64,000 nt of DNA from Lineus longissimus (GCF_910592395.1 NC_088323.1:8930001-8994000); one strand, 5' to 3'. Shown: positions 20,749-33,216, counted from the stretch's first letter. Notes: a model not told the origin generated them from the sequence alone. A program made the numbers and translations.

Positions 20749-21926
20749 ATGAGTTGGACAACCTCTCCTCATGTCGAAGGAGGACAATTTTTAAATAACC
20801 TGAGTATGGCACACGCCTATTTCGCTTCTGGGATTTTACCAAATCAGTACGAAAGAGTGTGTGATGGTGCTGGTGTAGGGAAAATTGGGGAAAAATCTTT
20901 GACGGCATTAGCTGAAACATATAAACTGTGACTGACGCCGCCACAAAGGAATCGGAGGGTGATGCTTTGTTGGAAGAAATTGCCGCCTCTGTCGAAACAA
21001 GTGGACTTGATGGCATAGACATTGCGACAGATGCAAGACACTGCTGGCGCAAGAATTCCATATTTACTGATGTTTTGTGTTTGGGGGATAAAACTCACAA
21101 GGTACTTGCCCATGAGGTCGTGTCACAATATGATGATCCAGCTCCAGGGAGACATGAACTCATAGGAACTAAGAAAATATATACATATTTAGATGAACAG
21201 GATGTTCCAGTGAGGGTGCACGCCCATGACTCGAACCCTCAGATCACCAAGTTTGTCAGGGATCAGCATGCTCCAACAATGAATTCTCTGGATACATGGC
21301 ACTTGACTAAAAACATAGCTGCTGGATTGAAAAAGCTGACATCGGGGTACAAGTACTTAGAAGGGAAAACCTTGTTTAGAGATTTGGCGGATAAAGCAGG
21401 TTCAGTAAAGACCCATGTGTATTACCACATCAAAAGATGCAATGGTGATCCTGAAAAGATCAAGGAAGGAATTGACAGTATCATTCCACACTATCAATGC
21501 GATCACAGTCACTGTCATCCTGAGTCCCCTTGCAGGTCTGATCCTGACTATGAACCTAGCAAGGAACCGATTGTCAGCCCAAAAGCAGTGGAGGCCTTGA
21601 GAAAGTTCCTTCATGGTATGCCTGTATACAAGAAACCGGAGTTGTACATTTGTTGCAAGGACACACGTTTTGTTGAATCATTCAATAATGCGATATTACA
21701 GTTTCATGACAAAAGGATAGTTTTTGAGAAATCAGCATATGTTATTCGAAGTAACTTGGCTGTTTTAGATTGGAATGAACAGCAGGATAGGGAAGTAACT
21801 TCCACAGTATTAGTGAAGGACTCCAGAAAACCAAGGAGGATAATTGGCAGGGATATAAAATTGAAAAAAATGTTCGGCTACAGGGGTATATTGTGGGAGC
21901 TTTGGATGGACAGTTTCTATGGCTAG
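20749..21926 (+). pseudogene. DDE-type DNA transposase, one frameshift
   Basis: The first frame (20,749-20,931) reads SPHVEGGQFLNNLSMAHAYF and ERVCDGAGVGKIG. It ends at a TGA overlapping a second frame by four bases, which continues without a break in sense: GLDGIDIATDARHCWRKNSI, LAHEVVSQYDD, VRVHAHDSNPQITKFVRD, SLDTWHLTKNIAAGLKKL, and VESFNNAILQFHDKRI. The order (TDAR, then HDxxxQI, then DxWHLxK, then a His/Cys cluster near 21,495-21,530) fits a metazoan transposase class with a TDGR...HQFDVWHLAK signature. I cannot name its superfamily with certainty (Kolobok-like or IS4-like are possible). One base separates the two frames, so the copy is either recently broken or misassembled. Confidence 0.75.
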
Positions 21927-22007
21927 GTTTCTTTATAGATGACAGACCAACCTATCACCCCTCATGTTGGTAAGACCTAGTTCATGAGGTGAATTTCTTA
22001 GTTTTAT

Positions 22008-22577
22008 TTGGGCTGTGTTAGACCAAGTTTTATCATCATGGAAAGGAAGGAGATATTGCAACTGCTGGTTACAGCTGAACAAAAAGAGTTGATATTGGGA
22101 ATAATTCATTTTAATGATTTGGATATTGAAGAACTTGGTGTTATGCATCATGATGTTGGAATACAGTGTGATTCAGACTCAGTTGAAGCAGACACAGTTG
22201 ATAGAGTGGTTGCTGCTGAACCTGTTGGAATTGATGACAATGTAGCATTACCAGTAGACACTGTAGAGGGTGGAGGGGTTAACATTAACCCAGTTCCTGC
22301 TGTGCCTGTTGTAGAAGAAAGGCAGCAGATTCGTGTGCCTCGTGATCCACAGAGAGAGGAATGTAATTTATGTTATTGCCAACCATGTGTTGCAACCAAG
22401 AGGCCAAGGTGGCTCGGGGCAGGACAGCCTCCCAGGAAAGGAAACAATACAATTAGGAAGGACTTGTACAAAAGATATTGGAAATTGATGAAGGATCGTG
22501 ATGCATGGAATGATTACAGATACATTCAGAAAAAACATAGGATGTTGCAAGAAAGGAATCAAGACCAGGTTGTTTGA
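22008..22577 (+). CDS. Transposon-associated second ORF, cysteine motif
   Basis: 190 codons, intact. Start candidates are the ATG at 22,038 (MERKEILQLL) or an in-frame GTG-like codon upstream; the 22,038 ATG is more plausible. The middle is acidic and low-complexity; the C-terminal third has ECNLCYCQPCVATKRPRWLG and IRKDLYKRYWKLMKDRDAW. The pattern C-x2-C-x-C-x2-C with WLG and a basic YKxYW block recurs in proteins encoded beside DNA transposases in invertebrates, as I recall. It could bind DNA or nucleic acid. It lies 80 bp after the transposase on the same strand, so both probably belong to one element. Confidence 0.55.
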   Translation: MGCVRPSFIIMERKEILQLLVTAEQKELILGIIHFNDLDIEELGVMHHDVGIQCDSDSVEADTVDRVVAAEPVGIDDNVALPVDTVEGGGVNINPVPAVPVVEERQQIRVPRDPQREECNLCYCQPCVATKRPRWLGAGQPPRKGNNTIRKDLYKRYWKLMKDRDAWNDYRYIQKKHRMLQERNQDQVV

Positions 22578-22599
22578 ATTTCAAGGCAAAGAGGTGACA

Positions 22600-24414
22600 G
22601 GGAGGTCATTCCTGACCGTGTTCTCACCCTGGTCAGGGGTCTTTACCCTAACCCTCGTGGAAAGCCATACATGGGACATATGTGGAACTAGATTTGGATA
22701 TCATAAGTTACTATTTCACTGGTTGCAAGGAATATCACAATATTATTTGGACTTATTTTCAATCGTGTATGGATTATGACTTTTGACTGTCAATTTCAGA
22801 TGGATTTTATTTTCATTCTATTGGATTTATTTTAGTGGATTATACACATTAGACTGGGACTGGGACTGTCATAGGACTACTGACTTCAGGGACCTGACAG
22901 CTTGGGGGGTAGGCCCTCTAAATAAGCAAAGCATGGATCTTTGATTCCATTCCAGATTGAGCATGACATGTGCATGTGCACTTTGTTTACTAACAGTGTA
23001 TTACTCATGAATTTGTATAATTTATGCGTATTTGCATTACTTATGCACTGCAAATATGCATAAGATTCTTCAGTTGGGTCATTTAGAAGACAATTTTCCA
23101 TCAAATTCCACTATTTTCAAACACAGGTTAAAATAATCTTCCAAGGAATTTTGATTTTCATGATATTCATAATCATCATCATCACATTTCTGAGTCGCAA
23201 TCTGCCACATAACCTGAGAAAATTGAAAGAAAATGTGAAAATGTACAGGAGCTCTGAATTCAAATTTGCCACCCAGCCATTTGCCAACCTGGTGCCCGCC
23301 TCCACCTTTTATACCAGCGGTACCTGTTTAAATCAGTGTGACGTCGTACAAATTGGTATCAGCACAATGACGTCAAGGGATAGATCCTAGCTTTAGGAAC
23401 CGCCCTACTTGTGCATCGTTTCATGTTGAAAGAGTGGATGCGTGGAGAGGTAAATCGGGTCAAAACGGAGTCATCGTTGGAAAAGCGCGATAATTCAGTC
23501 AGATTGTGAATTGTTCCTTTTTTGTGTAATTTGTTGATAAGAACCACTTATGTAGAATATGAGGTGACTGGGCAGCCGATAGCTGGTAATATTGCTGGGT
23601 AATAATGCAAATTGTCCTTTAGGCATTGCCGCATGAGAAAAAAAGGACGCGCCTTGCCCTCTGTCAAGTCTTGTGCCAAGGTGGCAAGTATCTATTTTTT
23701 CATCAAGTCACCAGTCATTTCTTTATATTGTAGTCCCGTCACAGCAAATATATTTGTAACACCTCTCTCTATATGTTCTGCACAGCTAAAAACATACTAG
23801 CCTAATGCCAGTAGGCCCAACGGGTAGTGTTCAATCGGCCACAGCTAGGGGTCTTATTCTAAACGATTTTGTTTTGGCACGATCTTTCTTCGGAACGAAC
23901 AGAATGTTTTATGGTGAATCTGGCGAATGGTGAATTTTGCCTATTTCATTCATGAATCACACAATTCGATCATCATTGTGCGCTCGCAGAACTATTCTCA
24001 AAATAGTTTTAGCTATAAATCTCTTCTCGCAGCTCTTGGATATAGGTTTCGTCTATGCATTTTAGTTCTAAAAGTCCCGATAGGTGACCAGTGTCTCGCC
24101 GCTATTTCCCAGTGATGAGCATGAGTCGGCATGCAGGTTAACAACATACTCGCATCTTTGATAGGTGTCGTCAGGAACCAATGACCTCAGGCATATGACT
24201 GGTGGTCTTCTCTCAGATAAGCGTCGCACAAACGATAGATTTTGTCACCGTGACCTGCAATTATAATTGCTTCACTACGCGACAAAATATTTCTCGTCTA
24301 CGGATATAGAACCAGTATTGGGTTTGAAATTTGTTGCAGATTGGTGTGATCACCGATTCTCGTAGCAAGCACCAGTAGGACTTACGCTAACCAGTTGACG
24401 TCATTGTCTGTGGA
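22600..24414. other. No gene recognised
   Basis: Only short unrelated frames. It may include the 3' end of the two-ORF transposon. A CATAATCATCATCATCACA run near 23,167-23,185 is the only simple repeat of note. Confidence 0.4.
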
Positions 24415-26335
24415 ACACGGTGGATAAGCGTAGCGGTTTAGTGGTTTAGTCGTTTAGCGACCTCTATGTACGGTTCAACGAACTTCCGTTTTGCCATGAT
24501 TTTCCAGGTAGCATATATTTTTACAATTTTCGGTAAGTTCCTGTTGTTTAATCCGGTTCTGCTTTTTATGCATGCATCATCGGTCGTTGTAGTTTACATC
24601 AGCGTGCCCATGCGGATGTAATATCGGGAAACGAAGCTAATATTCACGTTGAAAGCAGAATATTTTATGATGTTCAAAGACATCCTTTAATGGCGAAGCC
24701 TTTCGAATTGACGACATTTTTGCAGGACTATCTTGTACTGCAATGTCAACAGAAAAGACTGACGAAGTAGCAAGTAATATGAATTTCGCATTACTGAGAT
24801 ACAGCGCAAAATATCTTGACTTCATTCTACGGTGTTTAGCGACTGAACACTGGTTAAGCGATCATACTAAAAGTTTACGGATTGTATGGTCCAACGACTA
24901 AAAATCATTTATCGCATTTTACTCGAAATATGGCCCAGACAGTCATAATTCCCAATCTAAAATGTAACTTTACTACCAATATTTGATCGTTTTTGCCTTC
25001 GAGGCGCGGGAATTGCCTTCAATTTGTCAAATATTTAACTCTATTTCCGATCAGGAGCAATGTTTCTTCACAACTTTTGTGAGAAGACGTCGAAAATGCA
25101 CGGTCTCCTCGGGCAGTATCTCATACACCACCCCGGAGAGTGCACTTTATGCTTGTAGGTCTTGTCGTACACCGCACACTTGCAAAGGTTCTCGCCAGTG
25201 CTATCTTTGATGTGTCCTCTGCTGTTTAAGCTTCCATTTTATACAAACGTCGCACACCGTTGCTAGCAAAAAAACTTGTTTGTTGAAATTTTAAGTAAAA
25301 TTATATCATTCAAATTGTTGCTTGCTGATACCTTTTCGTTCTGTTTTATATGAACCTTCATGATTATTGATAGGATGTCCATGGAGACGAAAAGAACTAG
25401 GATCACCACGCCGGTACCGTGCCATTGAGTGTTGCATGCAGTATACGTCGGAAACAGATTGCCTTTGTTAAACTGTACAAGGTGAAGTCGCTGAACCGTA
25501 CTCGAGGGAGCCTTATAAACGACAAAAACCACCGCGTTATGATCTGAAGGATAGTAAATCGTATCCAGTAAAAGCCCATGCAGGCCGCTTCATCGCTGTA
25601 ACTATTTCCACAACTCGTGCCATTCATACACATTGATCCTTACCGAGGCCACTCATTGTGTGTTATGAGTAATTCACTTGTAAATAAACACATTCATGTT
25701 TTAATCCTTGAGTTTACTCTTTCTTTGTTGTTATATAATTGGGTGGAGGTTTGGTGTAGGGTTTGCTTGTATGGAAGGTGTGATTGGAGTGAGTTGAAGC
25801 TTGAGGTTGGTGAGAGTGAGAGGACTGACTGGTATTTGCTGTGGGGTAGGTTATATTTTGATGTAGTCTTTGATGAATTTGATGAATTAGATTATTTGAT
25901 AAGGTTAGCTTGTGGATAGACTTTATTGATGTTGAGTTTAGAGACAAATTGAGTCTTGGTGTGTGGTTGAAGTTTGATACCCCGGTTTTGATACGTCCTC
26001 TGAAGTAGTATAATGCGAAGATACCAAAGTTAGTAATTGTAGTGAACGTGTATACATGTATATCTTGTGTAATTTGTATGTTTGGTTAATTGTAGTTCAT
26101 TTACTTTATGTGTTTCAGTTTTTCCGAGTTTGAAATAAACCTGCTGTGGTAAAGATACTCGAGTTGGTTGGTTAAGTTTAAGACCTGGATCCTTACAATC
26201 GCACAAATGTTTTCACATCGTTCATATTTTATTTCATATACTGATTTTCAACTCACATCGTCTGCTAGAGTGCATAAGCACCAGTTCGTTTCACCGTACA
26301 TTTGGTCGCTAAACCGCTACGGTTATCCAACGTGT
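24415..26335. mobile_element. Candidate 1.9-kb TIR element
   Basis: ACACGGTGGATAAGCGTAGC at 24,415 and the inverse of ACACGTTGGATAACCGTAGC at 26,335 start matching ends of at least 27 bp with two mismatches. They continue into CGGTTTAG...GTTTAGCGACC on both sides, with a small insertion in the left arm. No target duplication is obvious. The interior shows no recognised transposase. The frame 25,617-25,919 (WVEVWCRVCLYGRCDW) is open but has no family. Confidence 0.5.
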
Positions 26336-27640
26336 GAAAGGTGTTGTTGAGTTGAAATGTCTTAGGAAGAGATGTATGCGTTTAGGTGGCTACAGGATTT
26401 CTTTAAAGACTACATTTTGTGTTATTGTTCTTTTGTCTTGCACTCATTGGGTGTTGGTGGTCTCAACTTGGACGTGTGTTGGAATGTCCTGGCTCTGGAG
26501 CCGTCACGTACAGTTGGCCATGGGAGAAAACAGGTGAAGGGAGGAAAATGCCTGGTCTATCGAATGTTTGTCCCTGTGCCTAACCCGAGCAATAGCACAA
26601 TGGGGCGAACAAAAGACGACGTGACCTATAATAGAGGTGCCCTTAATCCGCCAGGGGGCCAACGGATCCTTGCAGTAAAAAACACAAAGAGTCCATCTGC
26701 CGCGGGGGGGGGGGGCAACCGCCTATTCCATCCGCCGAAGGTCAACCGTCTACTCTAGTTGGAAGGCCAGTTGTGCGTGTGTGCATGTGCGTGGGTGCGT
26801 GCGTGTGTTGGTTGGGGTGTTGCGGGTTGCATGGGGGGGTGTGTGCGTGTGTGTGTGATTGCGTGCATATGCGTGTGTGTGTGTGGGGGGGGGGGGGGTA
26901 ATTAGATCTAATTTGGAAGCATTGAGTATTCTTCGAGGCTGTACGTGGCGGGTTATCATGTGTCATGGATCAGGTTGTATTGTCAGACACTAGACAAAGG
27001 GAAATCAAAATGTGGTGAGTATAGAGGTCGGATGGAAGAAAACACTCGCTGATGTGACCTCCATTAGTCATGGTAGTGGCATCCATCAACTTTTTGTACA
27101 CATCGCAGACACTGGAATGAACATCGCAGACACTGGAATGAACACAGCATTTCTAATGTGTCAGTGCATTTTAAATTAAAATTTATTTCGAATTACCCTG
27201 TAAACTGTTTGAAAGTATCCTCAGAAATGCACGGAACTGGGCAGAGACATGTATTCATCCACGACCGGAAGTGTGGCATAGAGCTTATCAAAATGTCAAG
27301 TTGTGGTAAATACATGGCTGGGATGGACCAAAGTGGAATTAATTCTCAATCTGTGGTTGATTCTTAATCTACAGAGTCAGGCCACTGGTCAGTTTAGAAC
27401 TTGTATTTTGACAGGGCCATATCAATGCGCCAGTGACGTTTTGATGGATATGGTGTACGGAAATCTCTTTTTCTCAGGCAATCGGTATTGGAATGTTATA
27501 AAACTTTATTATGCTATTGGCAAAGGGTTCTTCTTGACACATATAACATTTTGTGCATATTGATTGGTCCAAGGTGTACTTTTTTTACCAAAACTTATGC
27601 ACAACAATGTACACGTAATTGTACACAGGTTTTAATAGAG
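26336..27640. other. No gene; GT-rich tract and G-runs
   Basis: 26,768-26,900 is an imperfect GTGTGCGT tract ending in a G-run, with another G-run at 26,706-26,717. The frames crossing these are artefacts of the repeats. A short tandem ACATCGCAGACACTGGAATGA repeat (quoted as ACATCGCAGACACTGGAATG) is at 27,101-27,141. Confidence 0.5.
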
Positions 27641-27659
27641 TATTCTGGCCAACTGTGGA

Positions 27660-28780
27660 CATAGGAAATATAGGGAAATATCTCTGTAATGAGATTACAA
27701 CACGTTTTTTTTGTTGTTGTTGTGAAATATTAACAGCTGGGGACAGGATCCGATGGTACCGTCCCGAGGGTTTATCTTCATCTCGCAGATGGCAGCACCG
27801 CCCTTCAGATGGCAAACCCAACCAACCTCTAGATTCTGGGTCTACTTGATTAGTAATTCAAAATGGTTGCGCCATAGACCCTAGAAACTCCCCTATGTCA
27901 TATGCCGCGTCACCGCCAGAATCTGGGGATGACGTAGGATGTCGAGACCTATGACTCGTCTATTCGGGCACTACGTGTCACCACTGTTTCAACATGACCA
28001 ACAACCGTTTGTAGCCGACCAAATAGTGCTACAATATTGAGCAATTATCTCCGGGTGTACACAGATATAGAAGCCTTATACTTAAAGGGGCACCTGGAGT
28101 ATAAATAGAGTTGGGGCAAATATCTGCCTGTAACCATCATGTGAGGAGCTCCTGGACTTTGGACAATATTATCAAAAAATTCTTTAGCATAATCTAATAA
28201 AATTTGATTGAAATTCGTCATTTGAACTGATGAATATCACAGTAAAAAAGTATGAGCATCACTTTTAGGAAATATCTCTGTAATGAGATTACAACACGTT
28301 TTTATCTGTGACACTCGTACAAACAGTGAAGTTAAATTTTCAACCTTTGAATCTGATTGGCTAGTAGATTCATGACACTGCAATGTAAACACTGAGCACA
28401 TGGCTAATTTCTCACACCTGTCCATGCAATAAGACATGCAGAAGGATAAGGAGCCCTACCAGCAAATTTCACCAAATAATTTTTGGGTTTGTATTCACAA
28501 ATGATGAATCCTAATTCATAATCCAAGCTGGATTTTATAATCCATGTCAGCACAGACTTATGTTAATAATATCAGTAAAGATTCCACACTCAGATATTGT
28601 TATATTTTCTTCCAAACGGACATCAGGCAAATAAATGGGAAACTACAGGCTTTCCTTCTCCTGTTAACAGTGGTGTAAATTCCATTTTTGTCCATGCAAT
28701 AAGACATGCAGAAGGATAAGGAGTCCTACCAGCAAATTTCACCAAATAATTTTTGGGTTTGTATTCACAAATGATTTTCG
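27660..28780. repeat. Interspersed direct repeats
   Basis: AATATCTCTGTAATGAGATT occurs at 27,673 and again at 28,270. An 88-bp block starting TGTCCATGCAATAAGACATG occurs at 28,420 and 28,691 with about one mismatch. None encodes protein. The near-identity of the 88-bp pair implies a recent event such as duplicative insertion or tandem duplication followed by filler. No other feature is seen here. Confidence 0.65.
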
Positions 28781-29240
28781 TAATCAGTTACCTTTAAAAA
28801 GGAATCGATTTCAAATAAGCTTATGAATTGTTTTGTTTGAATAAATCTCGGCAAATACAATGACGCTGAGCTGATTGTGTTATATAATTGATTGAGCGCT
28901 GTCGATCTAACAAGTACATGTAGTGTCTTGCAGCAGAATTAGGGACGAGAACTCAGGGAGGCGAATGAACATGTTGGTTTCGTAATCCACCTTTATTCTG
29001 ATGAGCACCTCTTGTAGCGGAGCTCTGAAGTTGTGGGGAAAATCTTTGTTTTCGATATCGAGTCGGCCGGTTTTTCCCCGACAACAGAACCACAAAAAAA
29101 GTCCTCCGATTTTTCATCTCATTGGGATTTTACACGACGTTCGGATAATGCTGACGTCATCAATTACTTCGAAATTGATTTACTTTCGGCAAACCATTGA
29201 CCTAACGAAGCGGGATATGCCTAATTACTGTTTTTGTATG
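28781..29240. other. No gene recognised
   Basis: The open frame 29,001-29,279 has no recognisable motif. Nothing else noted. Confidence 0.35.
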
Positions 29241-29720
29241 GTAAATGTGTTATTTTACCTTTCATGTATGTTGTTGTGAATTACGTGTACGCCCTTTAAA
29301 ACGTCTCATGACTGGATGGGGAATATTGCACGTGCTGACCAACATGAACATAGCTTCAGCTAGTTTAGTGTCTTCCTCATTCCATTTGATGACAATGCAC
29401 ATCAACGGAGCCGCTAATAATTTAACTTATGCAATCTTACGAGTTCAGTCGATTCTTCGATGTGGCGTAGAATGCTCGAATATTCAGAGGTGTGTTGCCT
29501 TTTCCACCACCTACATGATCGACCATGATGGCCATGATCAAACGGGAACATGTCATCTTCACAAGCATGCTGCTACCAAGCGCTGGAATTGCCCTGACCG
29601 GAAAACAAGACATCGGCTTTGGAAAAAGCAGGTAGCATATATTTCAGTTTTCATATATTCGCACACTATTTTGCAATCGATACAGTATTTTCTATTGTTG
29701 CGTGTACAACACGTTAAACG
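29241..29720 (+). pseudogene. PAN/apple-like exon, copy 2
   Basis: Same arrangement as copy 1: HVLTNMNIASASLVSSSF, SILRCGVECSNIQRCVAF, DQTGTCHLH, WNCPDRKTRHRLWKKQ and then a CAG|GTAGCA donor at 29,631/29,632. Before it, GCCCTTTAAAACGTCTCATG and CTGGATGGGGAATATTGCA match the linker of the minus-strand copy 3 but contain stops. The cysteine pattern is complete and the exon is open. After the donor a hydrophobic stretch (FIYSHTILQSIQYFLLL) is probably intron sequence rather than a membrane anchor. Confidence 0.5.
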
Positions 29721-30135
29721 CCGGTACGGCGGTGCTCTCGATTCGTCGTCGGTCAGGTCTTCTTTCCTTCACTAAGCTTTGCCTGACTGACGATCCCGTG
29801 TACTGCAATGTTTGATATAAGCATTTCGTTAGTCCTAGACTGGTTATCTACGAGGGCAAATGATTGAGGCCAGTCTCACTGATCAAACAGCGTATTAAGT
29901 ATTATCGATATGTAAGGTATAAGTACAGATTTTTTGAATGACTCGTTCTATGATGGAACGAGCTCCATCATCCGCGCATCGCGTCCAACATTGTTTGAAT
30001 TTTCTGCGGCAATCGTGTGACCTATACGTGTATATGACTCGTACAATTGGCCTATGCGATGCCTATGAAATAGACACAACGGCATGGTGGCTGGGAAAGG
30101 ACATCGGGATTTTTTCTTGGTGGGAAGATTTATAA
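29721..30135 (+). repeat. 3' flank shared with PAN-like copy 1
   Basis: Homologous to 8300-8605, then to the sequence right of the TIR element at 10,182-10,210 (ATATGACTCGTACAATTGGC). It therefore shows the unoccupied state of that insertion. At 30,084-30,135 it ends with CATGGTGGCTGGGAAAGGAC and TTTTTTCTTGGTGGGAAG, a relic related to the TACGGTGGC elements and to 35,330-35,382. Confidence 0.6.
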
Positions 30136-30288
30136 AGCACTGATGGCTTAAATTTTTGCCCCTTAAGGCATATGTTTCCCATTTTGAGAAGTGATTTTCC
30201 AGGACATACATGTATGTAGTAAACATATACCCACTACTTATATTACCAAATGCACTTATTGTAAAATTTAACTAACGTATTCATCAAA

Positions 30289-30649
30289 ACGAAGTATTTG
30301 AGTGTTAGAGTGGGGAATCAGTGGAGTAATGGTTGGAGCGCCGGACTCATAACCGAAAGGTCGTGGGTTCGACTCCGGTTAGAACCACAATACTGGTTTC
30401 AGTGTCCCTGGGCAAGACACTCAACCCTGCAGTTGCTTCTCTCCACCCAGGTGTATAAATGGGTACCGGTTGGAATGATCAGCTAGTGCGCTGAATTGAC
30501 GGCAGCCTTTCTGAGTTCTACTGAAAGGTTTCAAGAGAGACCGGGGTAATAATGTAAAGCGCTTTGAGCGGGCAAACGGCCTGAATACTGCGCTATATAA
30601 GACGCATCATTATTAGAGAGGTTGGTTCTCTAACACTCAAATACTTCGT
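30289..30649. mobile_element. tRNA-derived SINE enclosed by perfect 22-bp inverted repeats
   Basis: The head has RNA polymerase III promoter boxes: A box TGGAGTAATGG near 30,322 and B box GGTTCGACTCC near 30,366. The middle, CCCTGGGCAAGACACTCAAC and CTCCACCCAGGTGTATAAATGGGTACC (quoted as CCACCCAGGTGTATAAATGG), is typical of animal SINE central domains. The tail has AAGCGCTTTGAGCG and CTGCGCTATATAAG. Unusually, the SINE lies between a 22-bp sequence ending GTATTTGAGTGTTAGAG (30,289-30,310) and its exact complement (30,628-30,649). The SINE is on the plus strand. It is not a functional tRNA gene. Confidence 0.85.
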
Positions 30650-30655
30650 CATTGA

Positions 30656-32310
30656 TTGAAGAATCTCTATTCTGACATACTTGTGTTTGATGTTTATACG
30701 GATAACAACTTCATTGCACGTAGAGAATCGTTTTCCTCGTACAACCGTCGGGTGCTATCAAGTTTTTATGGTGGAAAGACTAAGCAAGTCAGGCGAATTC
30801 TTAGAAAATATACGCAAACTGATCGAGGATCAAACATCAACAGGTCAGAACGGACTCGAGATAGATTTCTATATTTAACAACCACGGTGAAACCCCAACA
30901 AATACAGGCCATATTCTTAAATAATTTGCACTAGAAAATGGAGTCGATATAGATAAGTCCAATCATTCACGTCTTGTTACAGGACGAGACATTATCCAAC
31001 GAGCACGGGACCTGAAGGATGAGTATTCCCATGGAACAGTCAGTGAGTGCACTTTAGAGAGAAATTAAGAAGATGATTGATTCTGGTGTAGTCGACATTG
31101 GTACTCAGGTGTGTCCAAAGACATTTAAAAAACTCGTTACAAACGCCGACAACTGTCACAGCTTATGGCAGAAAATATGATCGACCAGAAGAAAATAAGA
31201 CAAGATAAACTGAAACACCAAGAAGAAAAGGGAATTCTGGGACTGAAAGGATGGAAGGCATTCTCTGGATGACTACCAAGTATTTACAGAAGGGAGAGAT
31301 CAACCCATTTTATAACCTCAAGAAGGAAGAGATACAGCGAGAACTGACTGCAAGAGGTATTAAGTTTAGTGAAGAAGATAGGAAGCTAGAATAAGAGAAG
31401 ATCATGGATGAAGAACTGTGCGGCGGGTTTTCAGAGGATGCCTGTGGTATTGGCTGTTGATCATGACCCGACAGAGACTTTAGAAGCCATCCACTGTGCC
31501 GGGTATTGAGGATGCAGAGCTTGAAGAACTGCATGACCTCACCTATATGTCCAAACACATCATGGAAAAACTTCCCGAAATTGTCTCTGGGAAAAGCCAT
31601 TTTCTAGATGAAATAAAAGGAGACACAGACAGCACATGAAGTAAAGTGATGCGAGCCTGATGATGATTCGGGTGGTATAAAACACCTCTTAGAAAGATAT
31701 GATGTTGATGGTGAACTTGTCTTTGTAATCCAGGTCCCAGTCGAGAAGTCAGCAGTAGTTTATGCCAGAGAGACAGACCGAACCCCTTAACAAATACTTC
31801 GATTGCACAATCTAGCCCTTCTATTTGGCGATGGTTGTAAGAAACTCTTCAGTAAGCCAAAAAAGATGACACGGCGAAAGTTCATTGGCGGATACTTTCA
31901 TCGCCTCTCAGTCCATGCACCAGAGCTTCTCCGCATTGTTTGCCTTAGGTCGTTGTTGGCGGTGCAAGATGAGAGGATTTGGGGACATTCATCATGAAAA
32001 GATAAACATTGCTCTTTTAAAATCATCTAGAGAAAGCACCGGATCATCTGATTGAGGAGGAGGGGTGCTGGTGCTGGTACTTGAGGTAGGCGTGCAGTTT
32101 AACGATGCTTCAGAACCAACAACCACATCCGTTACTAAGAAGCACTTTCGGTCAACATCAGTGAAGGAACTGCGTAATTGTTGGGATATAGTCGTAACAC
32201 AGGTCAGGGATGATGAGATTGTCATACCGTTACCAAGGATCAGAATACACGACCGAGACAGCCTAGCCGATGTGATGTATACGTCGTATACGAACCAAGG
32301 TATGTGACCG
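30656..32310 (+). pseudogene. Decayed multi-copy transposon-like gene
   Basis: Successive frames make sense only when joined across many stops and shifts. Recognisable words: NPFYNLKKEEIQRELTARGI with KFSEEDRKLE near 31,295-31,390, LRLHNLALLFGDG near 31,800, then KPKKMTRRKFIGGYFHRLSV, HAPELLRIVCLRSLL and QDERIWG to 31,997, and later DEIVIPLPRIRIHD near 32,210-32,250. I recall similar arrays (QRELxARGIxF, KMTxRKFxGxYxH, HAPExxR) in repeated, uncharacterised invertebrate genes, probably transposon-borne, but the enzyme class is unknown to me. At least six disruptions make this copy non-functional. Confidence 0.5.
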
Positions 32311-33216
32311 TTGACTTTTCAGTAACAGAAATAACATTGTAGAAACTCGTGACGACTGATGGCATACACGAATGCCAAGGAGAACGTCAGGGCAATATGA
32401 ACTAATGCATTCATATGAAACGCTTTCATTGAAATTTAGCCTGGCAGCCATCGGGAGAGATGGTGATAATTATGGCCAAGCAAACGCGTATAACTATTGC
32501 TTCACTCTGATATTAGTCTAATGTTAGTCAATTTAATCCCGTCAATTGTTTTCCAGAATGCAACAGTAGCGCCGACGATGAAGTTGCCACCCGAAATATC
32601 CACAACAGCAGTGACAACGATGCCAGCAAAAATGACGAGAGCAATGAAGACTGCAATATTCAAGAGGATATACAGCTCGTATGAAGGAGATATCGACCAT
32701 CGTCGAACTAGAAGATATGGAGGGTAATTATAAGAAAATACAATGTTATTATTTTGTATCCTGGATGTGAAGTCTTCCTCAATATAACCAGACAGAAAAA
32801 ATACTTACTCGGCAGTGCATGGTACTGTTTCTTCGGTTGACTGCCAGTGTCTTCATTATGCCCATCAGGAATAGTAATAGGCAGGGAGATCACATAATTA
32901 TCAATGACAGTAACCACCATTCACAATTTTAGTCACCAGAATACCAATTACATGTACATATCACATATGTTGCGTGTTACTCAAGCCGTACCAAGGCTGC
33001 ATGACTCATTTTTGGAGTGCTATCATTGCATATTCCAGGTCCCCTCGTTAAGCAAACTCAAGAAAGGATGCAATCCCAGCAGCCACATCAACCCCGTTAT
33101 CTAAGAGACAGAAGCTTTTATATCCTCGATCTTTAACATTTGAAGGTAAGTTATGCACAGTGAACATGAATACACTCGGATGATGATGACGACGACGACG
33201 ACGACGACGATGATGA
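32311..33216. other. No gene; GAC/GAT microsatellite
   Basis: A (GAC)n/(GAT)n run lies at 33,181-33,215. Frames crossing 32,497-33,104 have no recognisable content, though they may be the tail of the decayed gene upstream. Confidence 0.4.

Noticed and set aside
26742-26966. Histidine/threonine-rich frames on the minus strand
   Set aside because: They translate the GTGTGC microsatellite.
30309-30385. tRNA gene
   Set aside because: A and B boxes are present, but the sequence continues into a SINE body and tail, and the cloverleaf is not complete.
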